NCBI GenBank assembly: GCA_030705695.1
Contig: JAUZPX010000033.1
Span: forward strand, 1 to 18,799
Source of the DNA: Bacillota bacterium
GTDB lineage: Bacteria; Bacillota; Clostridia; Oscillospirales; Acutalibacteraceae
Length of the DNA: 18,799 bases
Reading direction: 5' to 3'
Shown: positions 6,762-14,556 of the stretch, piece by piece
How positions within the stretch are numbered: the stretch's first letter is position 1
Layout: the number at the start of each line of letters is the position of its first letter
Program-made: the position numbers and the translations under genes
The notes under the pieces: model-generated
The model's input: the letters and a program-made list of their open reading frames with translations, nothing else
Database searches by the model: none
What the model was told of the DNA's origin: nothing

Positions 6762-7475
6762 TTACTGAGAATTTACATAATTTACAATACCGCAATAAAT
6801 TGAAAAAGCGATATTTTTACGATAGCTATCCTGATTTAACAAAGATGCTTCCTTTTGATTAGATATAAACCCACATTCAACAATAACCGAAGTTGATTTT
6901 GCATTCCAAAGCAAAAAAATGCTTTTATCCGCTTTTTTCAGCTCACGTTTATTATCAGGCTGAGTCATTGTTACAATTGTATTTTTTATATTTTGGGCAA
7001 GTGTCTTACTTTGCGGATTATTCGGCGAATAAAAAATCTGTGCACCAAAATATTGTGTTTGAGGAAATTTATTTTGATGAATACTCACGACGATATTATC
7101 TTCACTACTGTTAAAGATTTTTAGTCTGTTTTGAAGGTCGGAAACTTTCTTCTCGCGTACTGTTTTTGCGCTTGCGTCGTATATAGATTTATCAGTATCA
7201 CGAACCATTACCACGTTAAATCCTGATAATTTCAATAAATCCCTAAGTTTAAGCGAAATATCCAAATTAATATCTTTTTCAAGGATTCCATTAGCATCTG
7301 CTCCGCCGTCTTCACCACCGTGGCCTGCATCGATAACTATCGTATGTTTTGCCATTGCAGCAGAATTTGTGCTGACGTTTTCGTTATTGTTTTCGACATT
7401 TTTAACTATTAAAAAAGTTAACAGAGCACAAAAGAACAAAAGACTGCAATAAAATACAATTTTTTTATGTTTCAA
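6762..7475 (-). CDS. cwlD: N-acetylmuramoyl-L-alanine amidase, CwlD type (spore cortex)
   Basis: An Amidase_3 zinc enzyme that cleaves the peptide from muramic acid; CwlD does this in the spore cortex as a step to muramic-delta-lactam, which germination enzymes need. It has 237 residues, matching Bacillus CwlD. One N-terminal membrane anchor spans about residues 6-24, with the catalytic domain outside. Zinc ligands are His52 in DAGHGG, Glu66 in GILEKD and His133 in SIHQN; the catalytic acid is Glu200 in VIVECGF. DLQNRLKIFN and GAQIFYS also fit CwlD. The start is TTG at 7473-7475; no better start exists before the anchor. A GGGGTGG ribosome binding site lies about 4 nt upstream but is buried in a terminator-like hairpin. 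radA follows 23 nt downstream. A general cell-wall amidase role is the alternative. Confidence 0.88.
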   Translation of the reverse strand: MKHKKIVFYCSLLFFCALLTFLIVKNVENNNENVSTNSAAMAKHTIVIDAGHGGEDGGADANGILEKDINLDISLKLRDLLKLSGFNVVMVRDTDKSIYDASAKTVREKKVSDLQNRLKIFNSSEDNIVVSIHQNKFPQTQYFGAQIFYSPNNPQSKTLAQNIKNTIVTMTQPDNKRELKKADKSIFLLWNAKSTSVIVECGFISNQKEASLLNQDSYRKNIAFSIYCGIVNYVNSQ

Positions 7476-7514
7476 AAAACCACCCCATAAACAATATTTA
7501 TGCGGTGATTTTTT
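7474..7514 (-). terminator. Terminator-like hairpin merged with the cwlD start
   Basis: On the minus strand CACC-G-CATAAA (7486-7507) pairs with TTTATG-G-GGTG (7481-7502 region) around the 5-nt loop TATTG, with one G-G mismatch. Six A precede and six T follow the stem, so the whole unit spans 7474-7514 and could work in either direction. It lies 9 nt after the coiled-coil gene stop. The 3' arm contains the cwlD ribosome binding site, and the last two T of the T-tract are the first two bases of its TTG start. Confidence 0.75.
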
Positions 7515-7523
7515 CTGTTAATC

Positions 7524-8144
7524 CTAATCGATATAATTTCCGTCTTTTATTTTAAGAGAATCGTCTACTTTTGTAATCTTGGCATCCTCGTCCAAATAAA
7601 TATTATTATCGGTAAAAAACGACATTTTGATTTCAATTAAGCGTCCCAAGTCTTCCTTTAGTTTATAATAAAGCATATCAACACGGTCTTCTAAAGTTAT
7701 CGTACCGATATTAATATCTTTTTTTATTAACTGCAAATCAATTTTAAAGACATTCATTTCATCAATTATTTTATCGATAAATCTTACGGAATCCATTGCT
7801 TTTATCTGAGCATTTTCAATGATTCTGTAGGATTCTTCGGTAGCTGCATCTATTTTATCGCTAAGCTTGCTTGAAAACTCTATAAACTGATTTTCTCTAA
7901 AAGCCAGATATTCAACACGCTTTGCAAGCTCTGCTTTATCTCGAATAAGTTTTCTGAGTTCTTTATCATATGCGGCAACTTCATTTTCACGTTGGCTTAT
8001 TACTACGGCAAGTTGCTTTGAGGTTTCTTTAAGTTTGCTGTATAAATTTTCGATTTCTGCATCTGCTCCAATAGCTTTTGCACGCTCTTCAGCTAGCTTC
8101 GCTTCCAGTTCACTCACTTTGTCAGAAAGTTTGCTCGTTGCCAT
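7524..8144 (-). CDS. Coiled-coil protein of unknown function
   Basis: I do not recognise this 206-residue protein. It is highly charged and almost entirely helical by composition, with long runs of heptad-like leucine, isoleucine and alanine spacing from about residue 5 to 115 (for example SDKVSELEAKLAEERAKA and RKLIRDKAELAKRVEYL). A segment at about 100-125, ATEESYRIIENAQIKAMDSV, looks like the coiled-coil tails of DivIVA-type proteins, but the N-terminal DivIVA lipid-binding domain is absent. The end (about 185-206) is acidic and lysine-rich. No signal peptide, membrane segment or catalytic motif is visible. The ATG has a GGAGGA site 7-8 nt upstream and lies 15 nt after lysA. Placement beside lysA and cwlD hints at a structural or division/envelope role, which is inference. 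Confidence 0.75.
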   Translation of the reverse strand: MATSKLSDKVSELEAKLAEERAKAIGADAEIENLYSKLKETSKQLAVVISQRENEVAAYDKELRKLIRDKAELAKRVEYLAFRENQFIEFSSKLSDKIDAATEESYRIIENAQIKAMDSVRFIDKIIDEMNVFKIDLQLIKKDINIGTITLEDRVDMLYYKLKEDLGRLIEIKMSFFTDNNIYLDEDAKITKVDDSLKIKDGNYID

Positions 8145-8159
8145 TTTGGTTCCTCCAAA

Positions 8160-9458
8160 TCAGATGTCGTTACGAATCAGATCCTCAAGGCTTTCTCTTT
8201 TAACAATAATGCGTGGTTTCCCATCTTTAATCATAACAATAGCAGGGCGCAAATTCCTGTTGTAATTTGACGACATTGAATAATTATATGCGCCAGTTGA
8301 CAATACAGCCAAAATTTCTCCGGGCTGAGGATCGGCAACATTTACATTTTCTTGAATCAAATCGCCTGTCTCACAGCACTTTCCTGCAACTGTTACGGTT
8401 GTATCGGGTTTTGAAGAGGCTTTTGAAGCATTTAATACTGTGTATTCAGCCTGATATAATGCATAGCGGATATTATCAAACATTCCGCCGTCAATAGAAA
8501 CATATGTCCTGACATTTTTAATATCTTTAACACATCCAACTGTATAAAGTGTAATGCCTGATTCGCCGACAATTGAACGGCCTGGTTCAATATGAATATA
8601 CGGTACTGGGATTCCGTTTTCTTCAGCCATTTTGTTGACAACTGCGGAAACCTCACGCATAAAGTAATCATAAGGCTTCGGAGTATCATTATCGGTATAA
8701 TGAATACCAAATCCTCCGCCTAGATTAAGACTATGAACCAGGAAATTGCATTCATTTTTGATTTTAATGATAAAATTCATTAAAATCTCTGCAGCAAGCG
8801 TAAAAGGACTCAATTCGAATATCTGAGAACCAATGTGGCAGTGAAGTTCTTTTAAAACAAGATTCTCGCATTGAAGTGCAAGCTTGACAGCATAGAATGC
8901 TTCACCTGTTTCCAAAGCAAATCCGAATTTTGAATCAATCTGCCCTGTTTGCACAAATTGATGAGTATGTGCATCAACACCTGGTTTAATGCGTAAAGAA
9001 ATATTTGTTCTAATATTTTTTTCTTTTGAAAGCTGATTTAACATATTCAGCTCTGTCATATTATCTACAACAATTACGCCAATATGTGCGTCAATAGCCA
9101 TATTCAGTTCTTCAAAAGTTTTATTGTTGCCGTGAAAGTGAATTTTTTCAGGCGGAAAATTTGCTGAAAGTGCCGTATAGAGTTCTCCACCCGATACAAC
9201 ATCTATGCCAAATCCTTCATCATTTACAATTCTGTAAATTTCCTTGCATGAAAGTGCTTTGCTAGCATAAAGCGGCATTCCGTTGCCGTTATAGTACTTC
9301 TCAAAAGATTCTTTGTATTTTCTGCAAGTGTTCCTTATTGTAGCTTCATCCATTACATAAAGCGGTGTGCCAAATTCATTTGCAAGCTCAACTGTATCAC
9401 ATCCTCCAATAGTCAGATGCCCCTGCTCATTCACATTCAAACATTCGTTTGTAAACAT
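8160..9458 (-). CDS. lysA: Diaminopimelate decarboxylase
   Basis: LysA removes CO2 from meso-diaminopimelate to give L-lysine, the last step of lysine synthesis, using pyridoxal phosphate. The 432 residues show an alanine-racemase-like barrel followed by a C-terminal beta domain. The PLP lysine is Lys67 in YASKALSC. Further motifs are LHCHIGSQIFE, LNLGGGFGIHY (phosphate binding), IHIEPGRSIVGESG, the active-site KCCETGD contributed across the dimer, and GAYNYSMSSNYN. The ATG follows the ysxC stop directly (TAAATG, no gap), with GGGG just upstream, so translation is probably coupled. No other lysine-pathway gene is in the window. Identification is very secure. Confidence 0.97.
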   Translation of the reverse strand: MFTNECLNVNEQGHLTIGGCDTVELANEFGTPLYVMDEATIRNTCRKYKESFEKYYNGNGMPLYASKALSCKEIYRIVNDEGFGIDVVSGGELYTALSANFPPEKIHFHGNNKTFEELNMAIDAHIGVIVVDNMTELNMLNQLSKEKNIRTNISLRIKPGVDAHTHQFVQTGQIDSKFGFALETGEAFYAVKLALQCENLVLKELHCHIGSQIFELSPFTLAAEILMNFIIKIKNECNFLVHSLNLGGGFGIHYTDNDTPKPYDYFMREVSAVVNKMAEENGIPVPYIHIEPGRSIVGESGITLYTVGCVKDIKNVRTYVSIDGGMFDNIRYALYQAEYTVLNASKASSKPDTTVTVAGKCCETGDLIQENVNVADPQPGEILAVLSTGAYNYSMSSNYNRNLRPAIVMIKDGKPRIIVKRESLEDLIRNDI

Positions 9459-10058
9459 TTACCCCATACTCTCCCATTCTTCAACAGAATTAATTATATA
9501 TTCCTTAATTTCTTCTGCACCTTCCCCATTTAGTGCGGAAAACGGAAACAATCGGATATTTTCAAACTCCGAAAGCTCACTTTTAATGCTTTCAAGCTGT
9601 TTTTCCTGCGCCATTTTGCCAAGCTTGTCCTTTTTTGTAAGAACGACAATAAACGGCATATTAATACTATGCAAATATTCTATCATTTGCATGTCGTCTT
9701 TTGTCGGCGAATGTCGCATATCAACTATTTGAACTACAAGACAAAACTGACGTTTTTCTGCAAAATATCCCTCGACAAGCTCTGCCCAGCGTCTTTTCTC
9801 GCTGAAAGAAACTTTTGCATAGCCGTATCCAGGTAAATCAACAAGACGAAAGTTCCCAACTTTATAAAAATTGATTGTTGCCGTCTTTCCTGGAGTTGCG
9901 CTTACACGTGCAAGCGATTTTCTTCCGACAAGTTTATTAATCAATGACGATTTACCCACATTGGAGCGCCCCGAAAAAACGATTTCAGGAAGTGTGGATT
10001 CGGAAAGTTGTTTTGCCGTTCCGGCAGCAATTTCAAATATCGGATCAGAGAAATTCAT
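9459..10058 (-). CDS. ysxC: Ribosome biogenesis GTPase YsxC (EngB)
   Basis: An essential small GTPase that assists assembly of the 50S ribosomal subunit. The 199 residues fit the family. G-motifs in order: G1 GRSNVGKS at 30-37, G2 ATPGKTATINFY, G3 VDLPGYGYA, G4 LTKKDK and G5 FSALNGEG. The ATG at 10058 is chosen over a longer frame from 10070 because GAGGTGG at 10062-10068 is the ribosome binding site and would itself be translated in the longer version. It lies 12 nt after the lon stop and abuts lysA, so the three genes are co-transcribed. The lon-ysxC pairing is common in Firmicutes. Identification is very secure. Confidence 0.97.
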   Translation of the reverse strand: MNFSDPIFEIAAGTAKQLSESTLPEIVFSGRSNVGKSSLINKLVGRKSLARVSATPGKTATINFYKVGNFRLVDLPGYGYAKVSFSEKRRWAELVEGYFAEKRQFCLVVQIVDMRHSPTKDDMQMIEYLHSINMPFIVVLTKKDKLGKMAQEKQLESIKSELSEFENIRLFPFSALNGEGAEEIKEYIINSVEEWESMG

Positions 10059-10061
10059 TTT

Positions 10062-10068
10062 CCACCTC
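10062..10068 (-). promoter_or_regulatory. Ribosome binding site fixing the ATG start of ysxC
   Basis: GAGGTGG between the lon stop and the ysxC ATG; 3 nt separate its end from the start codon and 6 nt separate its GAGG core, which excludes the longer TTG-initiated frame. Confidence 0.7.
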
Positions 10069-10070
10069 AA

Positions 10071-12476
10071 TTATTGAGTGATAATCGCAGGAGCATTTAT
10101 TCCATCTTTTTTCGGAATAAATGCTGACGAGTCCTTTTTCATTTGCTGATTTTCATCAGATTGAATAGCAATTTTCAAAACATCTGCAAATGTTTCAACA
10201 GGAATGAAATCTATCTGTGATTTAACAACAGGGTCAACTTCATATAGATCAGGATAATTATCTTTTGGGATAATTACTGTTTTAATTCCAAGTCGATATG
10301 CCGCCATAGACTTTTCTTTTAGACCGCCAATCGGTAAAACCTTACCTCTAAGAGTAATTTCACCTGTCATTGCTACATTATGCTTTACTGGTTTGCGGCT
10401 AAGAACCGAATAAATTGCCGTTGCCATTGTAATTCCAGCAGAAGGTCCGTCTTTTGGGACAGCTCCCTCAGGAGCATGGATATGAATATCCATATCTTTA
10501 TAGAAAGAATCATTAATATTAAGCTCGTCTGCATGGTTTCTAATACAAGAAACGGCAATTTTTGCTGACTCCTGCATTACGTCACCTAACGAGCCCGTAA
10601 GCTCGAGTTTTCCAGTTCCGTTCATGACAGCTACTTCAATTGGGAGAGTCTCTCCACCGACGGATGTCCATGCAAGCCCTGTAACAACGCCAATTTCATC
10701 AAGTTTTTGTGCTTCGTCGTTTAAGTATTTTTTAGGTCCTATGACCTCTTCTAAATTCTTTTCAGTAACAACAATCTTGTTTGCAATACCATCAACTATT
10801 TTCAGCGCAGATTTACGAAGAACTTCCGCAATTTTTCTATCTAAAGAACGTACGCCAGATTCTCTTGTATAGTTGTCGATAAGCATGTAAACAGCTTCAT
10901 CGGATATTTTGAACATTTTTGCGTTTATTCCGCAGTTTTTCATCTGTTTCGGAATAAGATGCTCTTTCGCAATATGAAATTTCTCAACTCGTGTATAGCT
11001 TCCGATTTCAATAACGTCCATACGGTCAAACAGCGGTTCAGGAATAGAATATTTATCATTTGCCGTAGTAATAAACATCACTTTGCTTAAATCGAACGGA
11101 AGATCAACATAATGATCATAAAACGTAGAGTTCTGCTCAGGGTCAAGAACTTCTAAAAGTGCCGATGTCGGGTCGCCACGACTATCATTGGCTAGCTTGT
11201 CTATTTCATCAAGAATAATAATCGGATTTGATGTCTTTGAATGTTTTATTGCCGAAATAATACGTCCCGGCATTGCGCCAACATAAGTTTTACGATGTCC
11301 TCTAATTTCTGCTTCATCATGAACACCGCCCAACGAAATCCTTTCGCATTTTCGCTTTAAAGCAACAGCAACAGATTGCGCAATTGAGGTTTTCCCAACA
11401 CCTGGAGGACCGACTAGGCAAAGAATATTAGCTTTATTTTCGGGAGCAAGATATTTTACTGCGAGCTGTTCAAGGATCCTTTCTTTTACTTTATCAAGCC
11501 CATAATGATATTTATTCAAGATTTTTCTTGCTTTTTCAATATTGATTACTTCCTTCGTCAATTTACCCCAAGGAAGCTCACAGCAAAGCTCAATATAGTT
11601 TCTAACAACGTTTCCTTCATGCGAACCAAAAGGCATTTTTGAAAGTTTATCACATTCTTTTAAGAGTGTTTCTTTTATTTCATCAGAAGCGTTGAGTTTT
11701 ATAATCGTATCTCTAAAGCCATCAATTTCATCATTAATATCATCATACTCGCCAAGTTCTTCCTGAATAACACGCATTTGTTCTCTAAGAAAGTAATCAC
11801 GCTGATTTTCATCAATGCTTTTGCGAGCTTTTTCATTAATTCTGCTTTCAATTTTTAATATGTAAATCTCATTTGTAAGCAAATCTATAAGATTTTCTAT
11901 ACGCTTAATCGGATCTATAATTTCCAGTAACGCCTGCTTATTGGCATATTCAGTGAAAATATTTCCGGCAATATAATCTGTTATTATGTCTGCTGTTTCT
12001 GCAAGACCAATTTTAAACAAGATATCGGACGGAATCTTAGGGTTAAACCTTGCATATTCCTCAAACAGCTGTTTTACACTTCGTACAAGTGCAACCTCTC
12101 CTGCTGTTTTTAAAGGCTCTATTTTATTAATTATTTCAATTTCTGCAGATAAACAATTTTTTTCGGAAATTGGATTTACAATTTTTGCTCTGCTAATGCC
12201 CTCTACAACAATACGCACCATATTATCTGGCTGTTTTACTACTTGATGTATTTTTGCGACAACGCCGATAGAAAAAATGTCTTTAAAATCAGGATCATTT
12301 TCACTTGGATCTTTTTGAGTCGATAAAAAAATCTGTTGGTCGCTGCTCATTGCCTTATTTATAGCAAAAATCGACTTTTTTCTGCCCACATCAAAATGGA
12401 GCATCATTTCAGGGAAAATAACAAGTCCACGCAGAGGTAATACGGGAATCGTTATTAATTTATTTTCTTCAGTCAT
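10071..12476 (-). CDS. lon: ATP-dependent protease Lon (LonA)
   Basis: A cytosolic AAA+ protease that unfolds and degrades damaged and regulatory proteins. From ATG at 12476 it has 801 residues. An N-terminal substrate-binding domain (about 1-300, starting ITIPVLPLRGLVIFPEM) is followed by the AAA+ module, with Walker A GPPGVGKT at 356-363 and Walker B IIILDEIDKL, then the protease domain with catalytic Ser679 in DGPSAGIT and Lys722 in GLKEK, the same numbering as in E. coli Lon. The last ~20 residues form an extra charged tail. The start was moved from a TTG at 12494 because AGAGGG lies 6 nt before the ATG. A hairpin terminator lies immediately upstream, after clpX, and no promoter fits between it and the start. 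ysxC follows 12 nt downstream. Confidence 0.98.
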   Translation of the reverse strand: MTEENKLITIPVLPLRGLVIFPEMMLHFDVGRKKSIFAINKAMSSDQQIFLSTQKDPSENDPDFKDIFSIGVVAKIHQVVKQPDNMVRIVVEGISRAKIVNPISEKNCLSAEIEIINKIEPLKTAGEVALVRSVKQLFEEYARFNPKIPSDILFKIGLAETADIITDYIAGNIFTEYANKQALLEIIDPIKRIENLIDLLTNEIYILKIESRINEKARKSIDENQRDYFLREQMRVIQEELGEYDDINDEIDGFRDTIIKLNASDEIKETLLKECDKLSKMPFGSHEGNVVRNYIELCCELPWGKLTKEVINIEKARKILNKYHYGLDKVKERILEQLAVKYLAPENKANILCLVGPPGVGKTSIAQSVAVALKRKCERISLGGVHDEAEIRGHRKTYVGAMPGRIISAIKHSKTSNPIIILDEIDKLANDSRGDPTSALLEVLDPEQNSTFYDHYVDLPFDLSKVMFITTANDKYSIPEPLFDRMDVIEIGSYTRVEKFHIAKEHLIPKQMKNCGINAKMFKISDEAVYMLIDNYTRESGVRSLDRKIAEVLRKSALKIVDGIANKIVVTEKNLEEVIGPKKYLNDEAQKLDEIGVVTGLAWTSVGGETLPIEVAVMNGTGKLELTGSLGDVMQESAKIAVSCIRNHADELNINDSFYKDMDIHIHAPEGAVPKDGPSAGITMATAIYSVLSRKPVKHNVAMTGEITLRGKVLPIGGLKEKSMAAYRLGIKTVIIPKDNYPDLYEVDPVVKSQIDFIPVETFADVLKIAIQSDENQQMKKDSSAFIPKKDGINAPAIITQ

Positions 12477-12482
12477 TTTATT

Positions 12483-12488
12483 CCCTCT
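12483..12488 (-). promoter_or_regulatory. Ribosome binding site fixing the ATG start of lon
   Basis: AGAGGG lies 6 nt before ATG at 12474-12476; the upstream TTG at 12494 has no such site. Confidence 0.75.
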
Positions 12489-12500
12489 TTTCAAACTTAC

Positions 12501-12555
12501 AAAAAACAGAAAGGCTGTAATTGACTTTGCAGAGCTTAGTCAAATATACAGCCTT
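12501..12555 (-). terminator. Hairpin with T-tract between clpX and lon
   Basis: On the minus strand AAGGCTGTA (12547-12555) pairs with TACAGCCTT (12511-12519) over 9 bp. Inside it TTGACT (12538-12543) pairs with AGTCAA (12521-12526) over 6 bp, with an 11-nt loop and a small bulge. Six T follow after TCTG at 12501-12506. This is a strong intrinsic-terminator candidate lying 13 nt beyond the clpX stop and 24 nt before the lon start. Confidence 0.8.
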
Positions 12556-12568
12556 AATATTATTTCAT

Positions 12569-13879
12569 TTAAGACGCAGTATTTTTTCGAGGACGTTTTT
12601 GGTTTTCCGTTTGCGCACCCAATTTAAGTGGTTTTTTATTTGGATTAATTTCAATTTTCGGCTCAGCCTCTTTGTTTACGACTTTATCATCAATTATGAT
12701 TTTTTCAATCGTTTTGTCAGACGGAGTTTTGAACATTAAGTCCGTTAAAGTTTCCTCTAAAATAGCACGTAATCCTCTGGCGCCTGTATTTTGTTTTATT
12801 GCTTTTTCAGCAATAGCATCAAGTGCTGAATCTGTGAAAGTCAGTTCAACATCATCAATTGCAAAAAGCTTTTTATATTGTTTAATTATTGAATTTTTCG
12901 GTTCTGTAAGGATCCGAATCATAGATTCTTTGTCAAGTCCGTTGCAGGAAGTAATTACAGGAAGTCTGCCTACAAGTTCAGGAATCATGCCATATTTGAC
13001 AAAATCGTGTGCAATAACGCTCTTCATCCAATCTGTGGAATTCAGCTCTGTTTTTGTTTTAATTTCAGCGCCAAACCCGATTGCGGAAGAACCCATGCGC
13101 TTTTCGGTGATTTTCTCAAGTCCGTCAAAAGCACCACCGCAGATAAAAAGAATGTTTTTTGTGTTGATTTGCAAAAATTCCTGATGTGGGAATTTTCTGC
13201 CGCCATTCGGCGGAACATTCGATACTGTTCCCTCAAGAATTTTCAAAAGTGCCTGCTGAACACCTTCGCCGCTTACATCACGTGTAATTGACGGATTTTC
13301 GGATTTGCGTGCAATTTTATCGATTTCATCAATATAAATAATTCCAGTTTCAGCTTTTTCAATGTCAAAATCAGAAACTTGAATAAGACGCAGCAAAATG
13401 TTTTCAACATCTTCACCGACATATCCTGCTTCGGTTAATGTGGTGGCATCGGCAATTGCAAACGGAACATTCAAAACTTTTGCAAGAGTTTGTGCCAGCA
13501 ATGTTTTTCCAACACCAGTAGGACCTAAAAGCAAAATGTTGCTCTTTGTGAAATCTACATCATCATCGTTATGATAAATACGCTTATAATGGTTATAAAC
13601 TGCGACACTTAACGCAATTTTAGCGTCTTCCTGCCCAATAACATATTCATCAAGCAAAGCCTTAATTTCCTGAGGTTTCAGCTGTGCATGCAAAATCTCG
13701 GAATTATTTATTTCCTTTTTACTGAATCTGCCCTCATCGTTTTCTTCAAGAACTTCCATACAAAGCTCAATGCATTCGTCGCAAATATACGCGCCGTTAC
13801 CTGCAACCAGCCTGCCTACATATTCTTGAGATTTTCCGCAAAAAGAGCAAAAAATGCTGTCACTATTATGATTAGCCAT
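12569..13879 (-). CDS. clpX: ATP-dependent Clp protease ATP-binding subunit ClpX
   Basis: AAA+ unfoldase that feeds tagged proteins into ClpP. The 436 residues show the N-terminal zinc domain with Cys11, Cys14, Cys33 and Cys36, Walker A GPTGVGKT at 119-126, the GYVG pore loop at 152-155, Walker B with Asp184-Glu185 in IIYIDEIDK, and the IGF loop at 267-269 that docks onto ClpP. A short charged tail ends the protein. The ATG at 13879 has AGGTGA 6 nt upstream. It lies 13 nt after clpP, so the two partner subunits are produced from one message; a terminator hairpin follows. Identification is very secure. Confidence 0.98.
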   Translation of the reverse strand: MANHNSDSIFCSFCGKSQEYVGRLVAGNGAYICDECIELCMEVLEENDEGRFSKKEINNSEILHAQLKPQEIKALLDEYVIGQEDAKIALSVAVYNHYKRIYHNDDDVDFTKSNILLLGPTGVGKTLLAQTLAKVLNVPFAIADATTLTEAGYVGEDVENILLRLIQVSDFDIEKAETGIIYIDEIDKIARKSENPSITRDVSGEGVQQALLKILEGTVSNVPPNGGRKFPHQEFLQINTKNILFICGGAFDGLEKITEKRMGSSAIGFGAEIKTKTELNSTDWMKSVIAHDFVKYGMIPELVGRLPVITSCNGLDKESMIRILTEPKNSIIKQYKKLFAIDDVELTFTDSALDAIAEKAIKQNTGARGLRAILEETLTDLMFKTPSDKTIEKIIIDDKVVNKEAEPKIEINPNKKPLKLGAQTENQKRPRKNTAS

Positions 13880-13892
13880 ATCGCATCACCTG

Positions 13893-14474
13893 CTATCTTT
13901 TTGAAATAACCTTATCAATCAAACCGTATTCCAATGCTTCTTCAGCAGTCATAAAATTATCTCGCTCTGTGTCTGTTGCTATAACTTCATATGGTTTGCC
14001 TGTATTTTCTGCAAGAATCATGTTCAATTTCTTTTTCATTTTTAAAATATGCTGAGCATGAATCTCGATATCTGTAGCTTGTCCTTGAGCGCCGCCACTA
14101 GGCTGATGTATCATGATATCGCTGTTAGGCAGGGAAAAACGTTTGCCCTTTGTACCGGCAGCTAATAAGAAAGCGCCCATGCTTGCTGCCATGCCCATGC
14201 AAATAGTTGAAACATCGCATTTAATATATTGCATTGTATCGAAAATAGACATGCCTGCTGTAACTGAACCGCCAGGGCTATTTATATACAGGCTGATATC
14301 CTTTGAAGGATCCTGCCCCTCAAGATATAAAAGCTGTGCAACAACAAGGCTTGCAGATGTATCGTTGACTTCTTCGGTTAGCATGATTATACGATCATTT
14401 AAAAGCCTCGAAAAAATATCATAAGAACGCTCGCCACGATTGGTTTGTTCAATAACGTATGGGACTAAGCTCAT
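13893..14474 (-). CDS. clpP: ATP-dependent Clp protease proteolytic subunit ClpP
   Basis: Serine peptidase that forms the double-heptamer chamber of ClpXP. The 193 residues match the family. The catalytic triad is Ser98 in GMAASMGAFLL, His123 in IMIHQPSGG and Asp172 in ERDNFM. The N-terminus MSLVPYVIEQTNRGER is typical of the pore-forming segment. The ATG has AAGGA about 10 nt upstream. clpX follows 13 nt downstream; tig lies 82 nt upstream, and that gap holds a possible extra promoter, so clpP-clpX may be transcribed both from the tig promoter and on its own. No CtsR or CIRCE operator was recognised. Identification is very secure. Confidence 0.98.
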   Translation of the reverse strand: MSLVPYVIEQTNRGERSYDIFSRLLNDRIIMLTEEVNDTSASLVVAQLLYLEGQDPSKDISLYINSPGGSVTAGMSIFDTMQYIKCDVSTICMGMAASMGAFLLAAGTKGKRFSLPNSDIMIHQPSGGAQGQATDIEIHAQHILKMKKKLNMILAENTGKPYEVIATDTERDNFMTAEEALEYGLIDKVISKR

Positions 14475-14515
14475 AAAAAATCATTCCTTTCAGAGAAATA
14501 GCAAGCTCGGTTTAT

Positions 14516-14544
14516 ATTAGACAAAATAAGGAAATATTATTCAA
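14516..14544 (-). promoter_or_regulatory. Possible promoter of clpP-clpX
   Basis: On the minus strand TTGAAT (14539-14544) and TCTAAT (14516-14521) are 17 nt apart in the tig-clpP gap. They match the -35 and -10 consensus at 4 of 6 and 5 of 6 positions. In such AT-rich DNA this could be chance. Confidence 0.35.
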
Positions 14545-14556
14545 ACCTTTTAAAAA

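Noticed and set aside
12521..12550. Possible CtsR operator (AGTCAAA-like half-site) upstream of lon
   Set aside because: Only one heptad resembles the operator; the second copy is missing, and the bases are explained by the inverted repeat of the hairpin.
12672..13184. Plus-strand open frame of 170 codons
   Set aside because: It lies entirely opposite clpX, has no family motifs and no convincing ribosome binding site; it arises from the codon use of clpX.
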